Source of the DNA: Cocos nucifera
Lineage: Eukaryota; Streptophyta; Magnoliopsida; Arecales; Arecaceae
Direction: 5' to 3'
Length of the DNA: 64,000 nucleotides
Assembly (NCBI GenBank): GCA_006176705.1
Contig: QRFJ01001016.1
Coordinates: 563,001 to 627,000 of the forward strand
Of this stretch, positions 49,871 to 59,344 are shown piece by piece. Within the stretch, counting starts at the first letter, position 1. Each line of letters starts with the position of its first letter. The notes under the pieces are model-generated. The model did not search any database. It saw only the letters and a program-made list of their open reading frames with translations, and was not told the origin of the DNA. The translations under genes were made by a program, and so were the position numbers.

Positions 49871-51414
49871 AGGGCTCAAATTTATTAGAAAAATTTGATC
49901 AATATATTGGTGCATGATAATCTTAAATGGACCATACTTAGTTCGTATTTTCTACACAGACATGCACCTTATCACAAAAAACCTCATATTTTTCATAAAT
50001 CAGTATGGATGATAAATTTTGATAAACGACACTAAATGTCATCCACCTGTTCGGGGCGTAGACTGGTCTTATGTGGCAATCAATAGCTGGTGCACTTTAT
50101 GAATTGATCGAGGAGCAGTGTATAAATGGACAAGTGATAGATAAGAGGGTTGGGAACGTGTCTTCAAAAGAATAATTCACAACATTTACCATTGTATCGT
50201 AGCTCTCAAAGCCCTCCAATCTCTTTCTCCTATCAGCTCTTGAAGCGTGCAACATAATGGTTGATGCTGTGAAAGAAGGTGGATCATCATTTCATGTGAA
50301 AGATATAATATAATCAGGTGAGATAGGGGTGCTGGGACTTTGAGGAGGGAGAAAATAGGGCCGATTGAATCGCCAATCTCCCCTACAGAAAGAAAGGTGT
50401 CAGCACATGACACTCAAGGAATCGGAAGGAAGAATGTGGATATTTTTCACTCGTGCACCCTACTCCCATTTTGGTGCACTCGTCCGAGGGTCTCAGGTGA
50501 CGAATCCGCAGCCGCCTCCTCTTCCGCCTAGTGTTTCCGCATTCGATCAGAGAATCCACGATCGGATTCCCACTCCCACGGGTGATGCTACCCCAACTGC
50601 CAGCTGGCTAGGCTAGTTCAAAAGGACCGGTCCAGCCAGACTGGTTATTATAATAAGCCTCGCTGATTTCTGGAAGTCATGATGCTATTCAAACATAAAC
50701 AATCCGACCCACACTCAAGCAGAACATGCGTGTTAGAGTACCTAAGTTAAATATATAGGAAAAACCAGTGTAAAAATCTAATTTCAGACGTTCTCCGCAT
50801 TGGGTGACGGGGTGCAATCGCCGGACCACAGCCAGTTATAACAAGCGAGAACATTTATGAAAGGGGGACGTCATTTAAAAGTAGAACAACAAGGGTCTCT
50901 ACCATTCTTACACGGCTTGCTTTGGCCTAGTCCCACTGCTTAATGATGTTATCATTGACCCCAAGTAGAAAGGGATAACAAATTCCCTGCCCAGGTGGTT
51001 GTGATAGTTTTTGGGTGGTTCCTAGCATGTAGGGTGAAGCTCACAATACCAACATCTTTCTTCTAGCAGCTGTTGGCGCTCATTGCTTTAGCAAAATATG
51101 ATCCAAAAATCTTGATCTTCCTTTAATCATTCCAAGTAATCGAAGGGTTAACGGCGCCAAATGAGCTGATTAAAAAAATATTATGATTCTTTTTCAAAAA
51201 AAAAAAATATTTAAACCATTTAGAGCGGGTCGAGGTAACACCCCCCTCCCTCTCTCTGCACAATCCATGTGGAGGAAGAAGAAATCTCTTCTCAAATAGG
51301 AATGATTCCGAGATATTATGAGATGATCGTGTGGAGTTGAACTCAGCGGGTGGATCATAGGAACGGAAGCAAAATATTTTGAAGCCGTCGAGTTTAAAAT
51401 CTTTCTTCAAGATG
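49871..51414. other. Intergenic, nothing recognised except a short duplicate
   Basis: 50655-50730 matches 21470-21570. Short frames (50340-50616) have no recognised similarity. Confidence 0.4.
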
Positions 51415-51902
51415 TCTGTATTAGTTATTTGGTGATTGGCAAGAAAAATTTAAAATTCTATAACAATGAAGCACACATTGAATATAATAATTAATACCGT
51501 AGATCCTTTTGTTAAGACGTGGCAGCTTCATATTACAACTACTAGCATGCTAGCAAGTCTCCAAACTATTACATGCCTTTGCTCAAGAAAAGAACTGCAA
51601 TATTAATCAAAGGCCATGAACTTCACAAGCATGGGCTCTAAAACAACGCATGAGGGAGAGCCCTTGAGCTCGTTGTTGGTCATGTCCAAAAATTAGTTGA
51701 GGCTGAGCGCATACATGTGATCGCTAGTTCCATTGGAAGACTCGATGTGCTCATGGTTATCTTTGAAGATTTGAAATCGCCGCTCCTGCTCTACTGCATC
51801 CATATACATCTGCCCACATTTAACCATCCACTGCTCAGACTTTGCCTGTGTGGATACATCGCCAATACCAAGAGACGTAAGCACAAAGCATTAGCGAGCC
51901 AT
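51415..51902 (-). pseudogene. Cysteine protease pseudogene (exon 1 plus 3' flank, exon 2 deleted)
   Basis: ATG at 51902-51900 is followed at codon 4 by TAA. The signal-peptide core is deleted. The I29 prodomain is readable (SEQWMVKCGQMYMDAVEQE, RRFQIFKDNHEHIESS), then LSLN, stop TAA where the functional genes have Gln or His, then LDMTNNELKG..., without a frameshift as far as 51608. From about 51600 leftwards the sequence matches the 3' flanks of gene 1 and gene 2 (56335-56520). The deletion therefore removed intron, exon 2 and the 3' UTR start, fusing the proregion to the downstream flank. Confidence 0.9.
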
Positions 51903-52600
51903 TCTTATGTCAAAAACTTTGGGATAATTGCAGCTAGGTGGGTTAAGTAGCTAAATAGCGTTGGAGGGTGATAAGTGAAGAAGAAAAATAGAGGATAAAG
52001 TCTCTTTGTATTTAATTGTTTGTCACTGCTATGTGGATGCATACAAGTTGTCCGTGATTCAAATCCTAATTATAAGGGAAAAGTATAGAAAATAGGGAAA
52101 ATGTGGTCATAGTAGGAAGGCAATCAAATTTGCTTGTTTCCAGCAATGCTGCCCTTCTAAGAATGAATAGCTAAAATAAGAAAGAAGTAGAAGTAATGAT
52201 TGCCTCCTATGACAACCATTTTCATGAATTGCAATAATTCCCTTGCTTCAAGTGTAAATGGATGAAAAATGGTAACGGGATGGAACCTTGTAGCATTAAC
52301 TTTGTTAGATTTTGGTTTGAGAACTAAACAAGGATCTGGCTCAGAATAAACCTTACGCCCAGCGAATAACTTTGAAAAATTACCAAGTAGATATATTCTA
52401 GAAAATCTGTCATGAACTACTCCCACCGGGTGTGTGTTGAGTCGGTTGACCGAATCCCAAAAGTGTTGATCACGGCATCATCATAACCGGGCTAATACAT
52501 TAGCATATATAGCCTGATCATATGTTCTAAAATGAAGTAAATCAACAACACTTACCTGAAAAAAATGGAGGAAACGGAGTGAATCATTTTGGTAATAATT
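51903..52600 (-). repeat. Upstream region of the 51.9 kb pseudogene, shared with gene 1 and gene 2
   Basis: 51920-51965 matches the leader of gene 1 (AGCTAGGTGGGTTAAGTAGC). 52000-52215 matches 57860-58110. 52490-52555 matches 58145-58215 (CATATATAGCCTGATCATAT/CATATATAGCCTGATTGTAT). The interval 52216-52480 has no counterpart upstream of gene 2 and is probably an insertion; a minus-strand 89-codon frame in it is unrecognised. Confidence 0.75.
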
Positions 52601-52989
52601 CACTACCTCCTCCACCACATCATTACCGATCTATTTTTCATATTGTTGTTGATTTGCTTCCTTTCGTAGCAAATAATGAGGCTATATGCATATAATCGAA
52701 TACAAAGAGATTTCATCTTCTCCTTCGTTTTTGCCTTTTTCTTATCATTCATATTCTTCCTTCTAGTTTTAGATAATGCTCTTGGCAATTTTATAGCTCA
52801 ACCTTACCAACATGGTCATTTCAACAATAAAATCTCCCTAGTTGAAATTGGTTCGACTCATACCCAACACATTCTTATGGCCATGAAATCAAAAGACAAA
52901 CCCAACATATTTACGACCATCTCTTTTCTACACATGAGAGCATGCATGTTTGTCGTATTTACATCATATTTAATAATTGTGTCGTAGCT
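52601..52989. other. Intergenic with an unrecognised plus-strand frame
   Basis: A 103-codon plus-strand frame (52676-52987) has a hydrophobic stretch (FSFVFAFFLSFIFFLLVL), but no family was recognised and it has no promoter or splice support. Not called as a gene. Confidence 0.35.
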
Positions 52990-53109
52990 TCAGAGTGCAC
53001 CATGGATTCCCTGTGGTCACATATCAAATCAGTCGAACCTTCAATTAAAGATTTGCCATCAAATATATATGGCGCCTACCTTAGGAACATGTTTTAAGTC
53101 TACAGTGAC
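52990..53109 (-). pseudogene. Copy of the last two CofD-like exons
   Basis: 53109-53080 reads VTVDLKHVPK and 53010-52990 reads GIHGAL then stop TGA, with the intron between them conserved relative to 33303-33370. The acceptor of the 30-base exon has lost its AG (GCAT instead of GCAG). About 45 bases further right the match to the CofD flank ends and a protease pseudogene begins. Confidence 0.75.
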
Positions 53110-53159
53110 ATGCAAAGAATAAGTTAAACTATCTCATGCAAAAAATTTTAAATTACACT

Positions 53160-53428
53160 GGATGTTCCCTCAGGTTTGCTTGAACGCATTAGAACAGAAT
53201 GCCGGAACTCGTCATAAACCGATCATATGCGTAAGATTGCTAGCTTTATTGATATACTCAATGTATGTACTCGTAGTTCTCTGTCGCATCCATGTAAACC
53301 CGCTCATGCTTAGCCATCCACTGATCGAACTTTGCCCGCACGAATGCCTTGCTAATAGTGCGAACCATGGCTCCAAAGATCCAAATGCACAAAACTGACA
53401 ATGCAAACACAAAGTATCTCTAAGCCAT
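53160..53428 (-). pseudogene. Cysteine protease exon 1 pseudogene
   Basis: ATG at 53428, stop TAG at codon 3, then a recognisable signal peptide (FALSVLCIWIFGAMVR) and prodomain (KFDQWMAKHERVYMDATE). About ten codons of the ERFNIN helix are deleted before YEYI, followed by small frameshifts, YIEYINKASNL, and a DEFRHSVLM segment near 53180. It ends abruptly at about 53158, where CofD-derived sequence starts. Exon 2 is absent. Its leader is cut at 53440 by the LTR element and resumes at 55700. Confidence 0.88.
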
Positions 53429-53440
53429 TGCTATGTAAAG

Positions 53441-54455
53441 TGTAATATCCAGCACGAATCCTAAAGTACCAGGAAAAAATATATATATTATAGGCCCAGG
53501 AGTCCTCTTCGAATTTGACCGGGAAAGGAGTCCTAGGGCCCATCAAACTCAAACGAGGACCCTAGGACTCCCATCTATAAATCCCCTAGCCCCTTCCTCC
53601 TGGCATTGTCCAATTTTTGCTTCGAATCGTCAGCAAAATCAAAGATTTAAAAGGTTCTTCGGTAAAATGATTTTTGGTGAGTCACCGTCGATCGACCGAC
53701 GGAGTTAAGATAAAGATCTCCTATTCTCGTCCCTCTTTGCTTTTCCGAACACTATGAAGCACTTGATGGCCGGATTTAGCCATTGGCCACCAGATTTCTT
53801 GGGGGACCAAACCTCCTCTATTTTTTTCTTCTAATTTTTCTTCCATCAGACCAGCCATCCTCACTGCCAATCGCTAGTGCCAAACCCTCAGTGGCACCAC
53901 CATCACCCCTATCACTACCGGCCATAACCATGGCTGGCGGGAGGTTCTTTGTCTAGAGAAGGAATGGGGGAACTTAAGTCCCGCCAAAAAGAAAAAGAAA
54001 AGAAGAAGAAAGAAAAAAATAAAAATAAAAGAAGAAAAAGAAAAAAAAATTTAAAAAAAAAAGATAAAAAGATATTCTCTCTCTTCCCTCTTTGAGCCTG
54101 CATCCCTACTTTCTCTCTCCACTTTCTTTCTCTAATTTTTTTATACTTTCTTTCTAGAAAAGTTTTACTTTCTCTCTGTAAAAGTGTCTCTCTATGAATT
54201 ATGTCTCTTTTCTAGAATTTTTCAGATTCTTGGAAAGACCCTCTAATAGCTTTCATAAATTATGATGAAGGGATCTTGACATTGACCATCGGATAGCTTG
54301 CTCTATGAAGATTTAGGATTTTTATTTTGAAATTAATCATGATTAAAGTTTCATAAAAGTATAATTTTGGATATTAAGTTTAAAAGTGTATTTTAGAAAG
54401 CTTGTTGTTCATGAAAAATTAAGATGGCTCACAATCTTGAATCAAGGGCATAACA
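53441..54455 (+). repeat. 5' LTR of the second Tekay-like element
   Basis: TGTAATATCCAGC to GGGCATAACA. TATAAAT at 53576-53582. Contains an A-rich then CT-rich tract (53990-54190). Confidence 0.88.
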
Positions 54456-54821
54456 ATTTATATAGTATCAAAGCATAAGTGGATAAATTATGATATATAA
54501 AATTAGACATGAGCATAAATGGGTAGACACTAAGGATATTAGGATGATAACTTATATTAATTATGACATAACTTAAAACTCAGATTTGATACAAGTGCAT
54601 CAATGGATTTAAATCAAAATGCGTAGCAGAAGTGTAGTAGTCAGAATTATTTTTAAGTTAATCAAAACAAGAATTTGATTTGAAAAGATATTATAATAAA
54701 AGATTCGATTTTGAAATTAGAAGATGACTATGATTTGAAAAAAAAAAAAAGTAATACTACTTTTTTTAAGACTTGAGCAAGAAAAATTTTGAGGATAAAC
54801 TTTTCTTTTAGAGGGAAAGAA

Positions 54822-55699
54822 TGTAATATCCAGCATGAATCCTAAAGCACCCAAAAAAATAAAAATAAAAAATAATATAGGCGAAAGAGAAGGACTCCCA
54901 AAAATATACTCTTCGATTTCGACTAGGAAAAGAGTCCTAGGGCCCATCAAACTCCTCTAGAACTCCCATCTATAAATTCCTCAGCCCCCTTCCTCTTGGC
55001 ATCGTCTAATTTTTCTATTGAATCACCCAAGAAATAAAAGGTTCAGAGGATTCTTCAGTTGAGTGATTTTTGACAAATCATCGTCAATCGACCATTGGAG
55101 TTGAGATAAAGATCTATTCTCCTTCCTCTTTGCATTTATAAATACCACGAAGCCCTTGGCGGTTGGATTTAGCCATCGGCCACCAGATTCCTTAGGGGAC
55201 CAAATCTCTCATATTTTTTCTTCTTTTGATTTTTTCTTCTATCGAACCGACCATCCTCGCTGTCAATCACCGGTGGCAAACTCTCACGGCACCACCATCA
55301 CCCCTATCATTGCTGGTCATAACATAGCTAGCATGAGGTTTTTGTCTGAAGAAGAAATATGGATCTGTTTCACCAAGAAAAAAAAAGAAAGAAGAAGGAA
55401 GAAATAAGAAAAAAAATAGAAAAAAAAGAGAGCAAGTAATTCTCGTTCTCCTCTCTCTTCCTTCTCTAAGCTTGCATCCCCATTTTTTCTCTTTAATTTT
55501 TCTCTTAACTTTTCTCGAGTAAAGTCTCACTTTCTCTCTCTATAAATTTTTTTTTCTAAATATATCTCCCTGAATTATATCTCCTTTTTAAAATTTACTA
55601 AAAATATAATTTTTAATATTTGATTTAAAAAAAAAAAAGAAAAAACTCGTTGTTCATGAAAAATTAAGATGGCTCACAATCTTGGGTTGGGGTGTGATA
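54822..55699 (+). repeat. 3' LTR of the second Tekay-like element
   Basis: TGTAATATCCAGC to GGGTGTGATA (CA end changed to TA). TATAAAT at 54971-54977. Aligns along its length with the 5' LTR but carries deletions, chiefly in the 54190-54400-equivalent part. Confidence 0.88.
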
Positions 55700-56334
55700 T
55701 AAAGACTTTGGGATGATTGCAGCTAAGTGGATTAACTAACTTCATAGTGTTGCAGGTTCCAGATATCAAGAAATCTACTCGAGTTGTATAGTCCAGAGAA
55801 TTGTTGGCCTACAAAATAAATTTTAATATTAAAATAAAATCATAAGATGAAAATTGTTTATCTAAAACTTTCTATTGGGGTTCAGCAGGAGTCTCATATC
55901 AAATCCAATGAATATCTCTTCCGTGGATCCCTAGATCCAATTAGAGGGAAAGAAAAAAAAGAGAAAGGTAGAGAGAGAAAAGAGAAGAGAGAGAGAGAGG
56001 AACGACCCTCTCTTCCTCCTCTTCTTCTTCAAAAGAGGGATGTTCCCCTTCTTCCTTCCCTTCCTCTCAAACACGGCACGGAGAGACCGGCGGCTGGTCA
56101 CCCTAAGTGGCATCCGGCGAAGGTGGAAACAGGGAGATCCTGTCCATGCCCAATCCGGCGTCTCACGGGATGAAATCCGGACGGCGGCGGCCCAAATACC
56201 ATAAAGAAGAAAGGAGGGAGGTTTAGCAACCTTACCTTCACTGCCGGTGAGCTCTTCACGGCCAAATTGGCGATAGAGAACCTCCACAGGCCACTCGAAT
56301 CCCGGCTCTATCGATTGGTCCAGCAATCTTTCTA
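55700..56334. other. Resumed protease leader, then unrecognised GA/CT-rich insertion
   Basis: 55705-55755 (ACTTTGGGATGATTGCAGCT...) continues the leader broken at 53440 and matches 51910-51960. From about 55760 to 56330 an unrelated segment with GA-rich and CT-rich blocks and an open stretch on both strands is present. I do not recognise it. Confidence 0.5.
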
Positions 56335-56637
56335 TTAGTTATTTGGTGATTGGCAGAACAACAGAAAATTGTTTACCAAAATGAAGCACAAATTGAGAAT
56401 AATAACTAATATCATAGATTCATTTGTGAAGGCATATAGCAGCTTCATATATAGTACAATTACTGGTAGAAGCAAGTCTCAACACTATTACATGCCTTTG
56501 CTTCAAAGGGCACTGTTACATAAAATTTATTACATGGCGAAGAATAATAAATATTATTCGATCCCGCCTTTTTTTTTTTTTTTTTTTGTAAAGATTACTC
56601 TAACTTATGATAAGATGTCGTGGTAGAAGATTAATTC
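56335..56637 (-). repeat. 3' flank of protease gene 2, shared with the other copies
   Basis: TTAGTTATTTGGTGATTGGC and following sequence match 51424-51600. The T run at about 56570-56588 corresponds to 7800-7815. Confidence 0.75.
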
Positions 56638-57792
56638 TTAGACTTTTTTTGTTGGGTATAAAGGTTCTATGGCAAGACCACAAAGCCCTTCGGATGAACC
56701 AGCGTTACGTTCGATGTACATGAATCCATTGTCACCCCAATCTTCACTCCATGAATTCTTCAGTAGCCAACAGTCAATCAGCACGTCATCATCATCCTCA
56801 TATATCCCGTAACCAACAACCGTCATTGCGTGGGTCCCACAAGTTCCGCACGGACCTTTGTAGAGCCCACCGGAGTACCACCGGAAGTTTTTCCCATCGG
56901 GACAAATGGAAATTGAAACAGGCTGATTCGCGACCGCCTGCATGAGCGCAGACTCGTTATTTTCTGGCACGAACTCGTAGCCGTCAATACTAGCTGCCAG
57001 GTATAAGGTTTCGTCGGCGCGGCAATTGCCGGTAACTCCTGTGTAAGTGTAATTTACTTCCGATGCTATGCCTCCATTACTGATGACGTAAGAGAAGGCG
57101 GTGAACACCTCTCCCCCGCCGCATCCTTTGCCATTAACATCACAGTCCACAAGTTGTTGTGGCGCCAACGGTAGCAAATTGCCGGTCTTGATTTGAGTGA
57201 CCCCTTCGATGGCAGCTACAGTAGAGAACGCCCAGCAGCTCGCTGTACAGTTTGTTAGAGATAACAATTCTTTTCTTTTTTTTTATGTATCCCGTTACTT
57301 TTTAAATTTAAAGAATGCATTAATTGTACGTTCTTGAGAATAATCACTCATTGTACACAGTATCTTACCACATGAGCCTTGATCCTTGGCGTTAGTGACT
57401 GCACCACTGGTTATCCAGTTCACATTTTCAGGCAAGTTGTTCAAGTTGGCATACCGAAAGCTTTCAGTCTTGGACTTTGGACGCGTCGAGTTTGCTTTAG
57501 TGCATAGATGAGAGGATTTAAACTCGTCGTTGGTCATGTCTGCGAAATGGTTGAGGCCTAACCTATAAGTAAGATTGCCAGCTCTATTGACAGACTCAAT
57601 ATACTCATTGTTATCCTTGAAGATTTGGAAACGCCACTCCTTCTCTGTTGCATCTATGTAGACTCGCCCATGCTTAGCCATCCATTGCTCGAATTTTGTC
57701 CGCATGGATGTGTCGCCAATAGCACGAGCCGTAGCTCCAGAGATCCAAACACCCAAAACTAACAACACAAGCACAAAGCATCGATGAACCAT
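56638..57792 (-). CDS. Papain-like cysteine protease, divergent paralogue (gene 2)
   Basis: Exons 57792-57369 and 57242-56638 (126-base GT-AG intron, phase 1, same position as gene 1) give 342 residues. Signal peptide about 1-23 (VLVLLVLGVWISGATA), I29 prodomain about 33-91 (EKEWRFQIFKDN, NHFADMTNDEF), C1 domain from about 117. Catalytic Cys144, His279 (CGTHAMTVVGYG) and Asn304 (LKNSWSEDWG) and oxyanion Gln138 are present. Unusual: the splice junction gives QGSCASCWAFS, with Ala142 for the near-invariant Gly; GCGGGEVF replaces GCNGGLM; NSWS replaces NSWG; APQQLVDC replaces SEQQLVDC; and an acidic DDDD insertion lies at about 291-294. The frame is fully open with correct splice sites, so it may be expressed, but the changes suggest altered specificity or relaxed constraint. 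Confidence 0.9.
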
Positions 57793-57889
57793 TGCTGTGT
57801 GAAGACTTTGGCTGGATAGTGTTGGGCGTAGTACGTAAATCAGAAAAACAAAAGATGAAATCTCTTTGTATTCACTTGTGTGTCACTGC

Positions 57890-57913
57890 TATATATATAT
57901 ATATATATATATA
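57890..57913. repeat. (TA)n run at the TATA position of gene 2
   Basis: Twelve TA repeats 98-121 bases before the ATG, close to where gene 1 has TATATAAA (90-97). The flanking words GTGTGTCACTGCTAT and AAGTTGTC are kept upstream of the 51.9 kb pseudogene, which lacks the run. Confidence 0.9.
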
Positions 57914-58369
57914 AGTTGTCAATTAATCGAACACTAAAGATCGGGTAACTTAACAACAAAACAGGAAAGATAATAATCATCATGATAGAAAGGTAATTAA
58001 ATCTGTGTTTACCCATAATTCTCTTAGGATGGAAAGTGATCAAATTGCCCTTCTAAAAATAAATAGCTAAAATAATAAAAATGTAAAGGTCATGATTGCT
58101 TCCTATAACAACCTGAAACTGAGCTAATAGTACTCACAACTGTCTCAATGCATTACCATATATAGCCTGATTGTATGTTCCAAAATTAAGTGAATTAACA
58201 ACAATATGGAAAATGGATCGATAATGATATCGTTGATAATATGCCAGTGAATCAGGTCTTATAAAGTAGTGAGTCAAATCCAACATGGATCTGATCAGAT
58301 TGTAGATATATTCACTTTCTTTTATAGAAAATAATCAGTCTAGATACACTAACAGATTAATACAATTAT

Positions 58370-58660
58370 GATTATTAAACTTTTCACTTGAAATCAACTT
58401 TTGGCAATGGAAAGTGACAGAACAAGGTTTCGATCTAAATGAAGCTGATGAGTGGTGCTTGGGTGTCCAAGTATTTCAAATGGCGAGAGGAAATAGAAGA
58501 TATGATGATTCCTAAAATAGATTATACTATAGATATATTATAATATAACTAAATTATACACACCTTTAATATCGAAACTTTAAGTATAAAATGTAAAGAT
58601 CTCATTTGATAAAGCTATCCGCTATACATGCATCTCATTCAAATTTTCCAAATTAACTTC
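58370..58660. repeat. Copy of CofD-like 3' flank DNA (partner 34080-34450)
   Basis: Shared words: AAAGTGACAGAA, CTAAATGAAGCTGATGAG/CTAAATGAAGCTAATGAG, GTATTTCAARTGG, CCAAATTAACTT. Confidence 0.75.
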
Positions 58661-59049
58661 AGCATTATACTTACTGTCATGGACTTTGGAAGCACAGGCT
58701 TTAATGCAAGCACTGGTGAGAGGTCTCCGAAGCTTACACTTGCGATCATCAGAGGTCTCCGTTGGAAAAGTTTCCACTCGGGGCAATGTTGGTTTTTTCT
58801 ATCTATTGCTTTAGACATGTGGGGCTATGGTTGTACTGGTCCAAAAATAATGTGATGGATCTGATTCAACCAATATTTTTCTCATTTGGTACATATCGGG
58901 AAGTTTTGAACTTCTAGATAAAGAAATAAAGATATGGACAAGATACTAATCTTCATGTGATCATATAATTTTTTTAAAAAATTATCCTATAATTTATCAA
59001 AAAATATGAGATTCGAAAATGATCATCCAGATCCATTTCCTTCTATTCC
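58661..59049. other. Intergenic, nothing recognised
   Basis: Short frames only. Confidence 0.4.
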
Positions 59050-59230
59050 TCCAAGCGAACTCTCTACCTTTTACCCCTAATTCCTATGGCATTAACTATG
59101 GACAGGTTGCCCACAACCTCCCACCATCGGAGGTGGTGATTTTCCTCCTCGGCTCCCTCGGCATGGGCTGAGTGAAAATCTACGGCATCCAACTAGGAGA
59201 ACTGCTTGGCTTGCAGTGGGGGTGGAGGTG
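59050..59230 (+). pseudogene. GH17 beta-1,3-glucanase N-terminal fragment
   Basis: Reads NSYGINYGQVAHNLP, then PSEVVIFLLGSLGMG, stop TGA (59169-59171), then VKIYGIQ. This is the N-terminal signature of plant glucan endo-1,3-beta-glucosidases (GINYGQ..NLP...V..L...G...VKIYD). The stop lies where the family has arginine. No signal peptide or rest of the enzyme is found. Confidence 0.8.
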
Positions 59231-59344
59231 GGGACCTAGGTGATGTCAAGAGATTCAAACCTTGATGGCCGAGATGGAGTAGTTTATCTTTTGTGAATGA
59301 TGGGCTTATAGGTCACTGTATAGCCGAAAAGGAGAGTTCAGATC

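Larger units (their letters stand above)
53441..55699 (+). mobile_element. Second non-autonomous Tekay-like LTR element, TSD TAAAG
   Basis: LTRs 53441-54455 (1015 bp) and 54822-55699 (878 bp) with only 366 bases between. Exact target duplication TAAAG (53436-53440 and 55700-55704). Primer site TAGTATCAAAGC (54463-54474) is a degenerate tRNA-Met complement. TTTTGAGGATAAACTTTTC then the polypurine tract AGAGGGAAAGAA precedes the right LTR, paralleling the element at 41687. No coding domains. Inserted in the leader of a protease pseudogene. Confidence 0.9.

Noticed and set aside
55847..56326. 108- and 131-codon frames on opposite strands
   Set aside because: Both run through the same GA/CT-rich block, so at most one could be real, and neither resembles a known protein.
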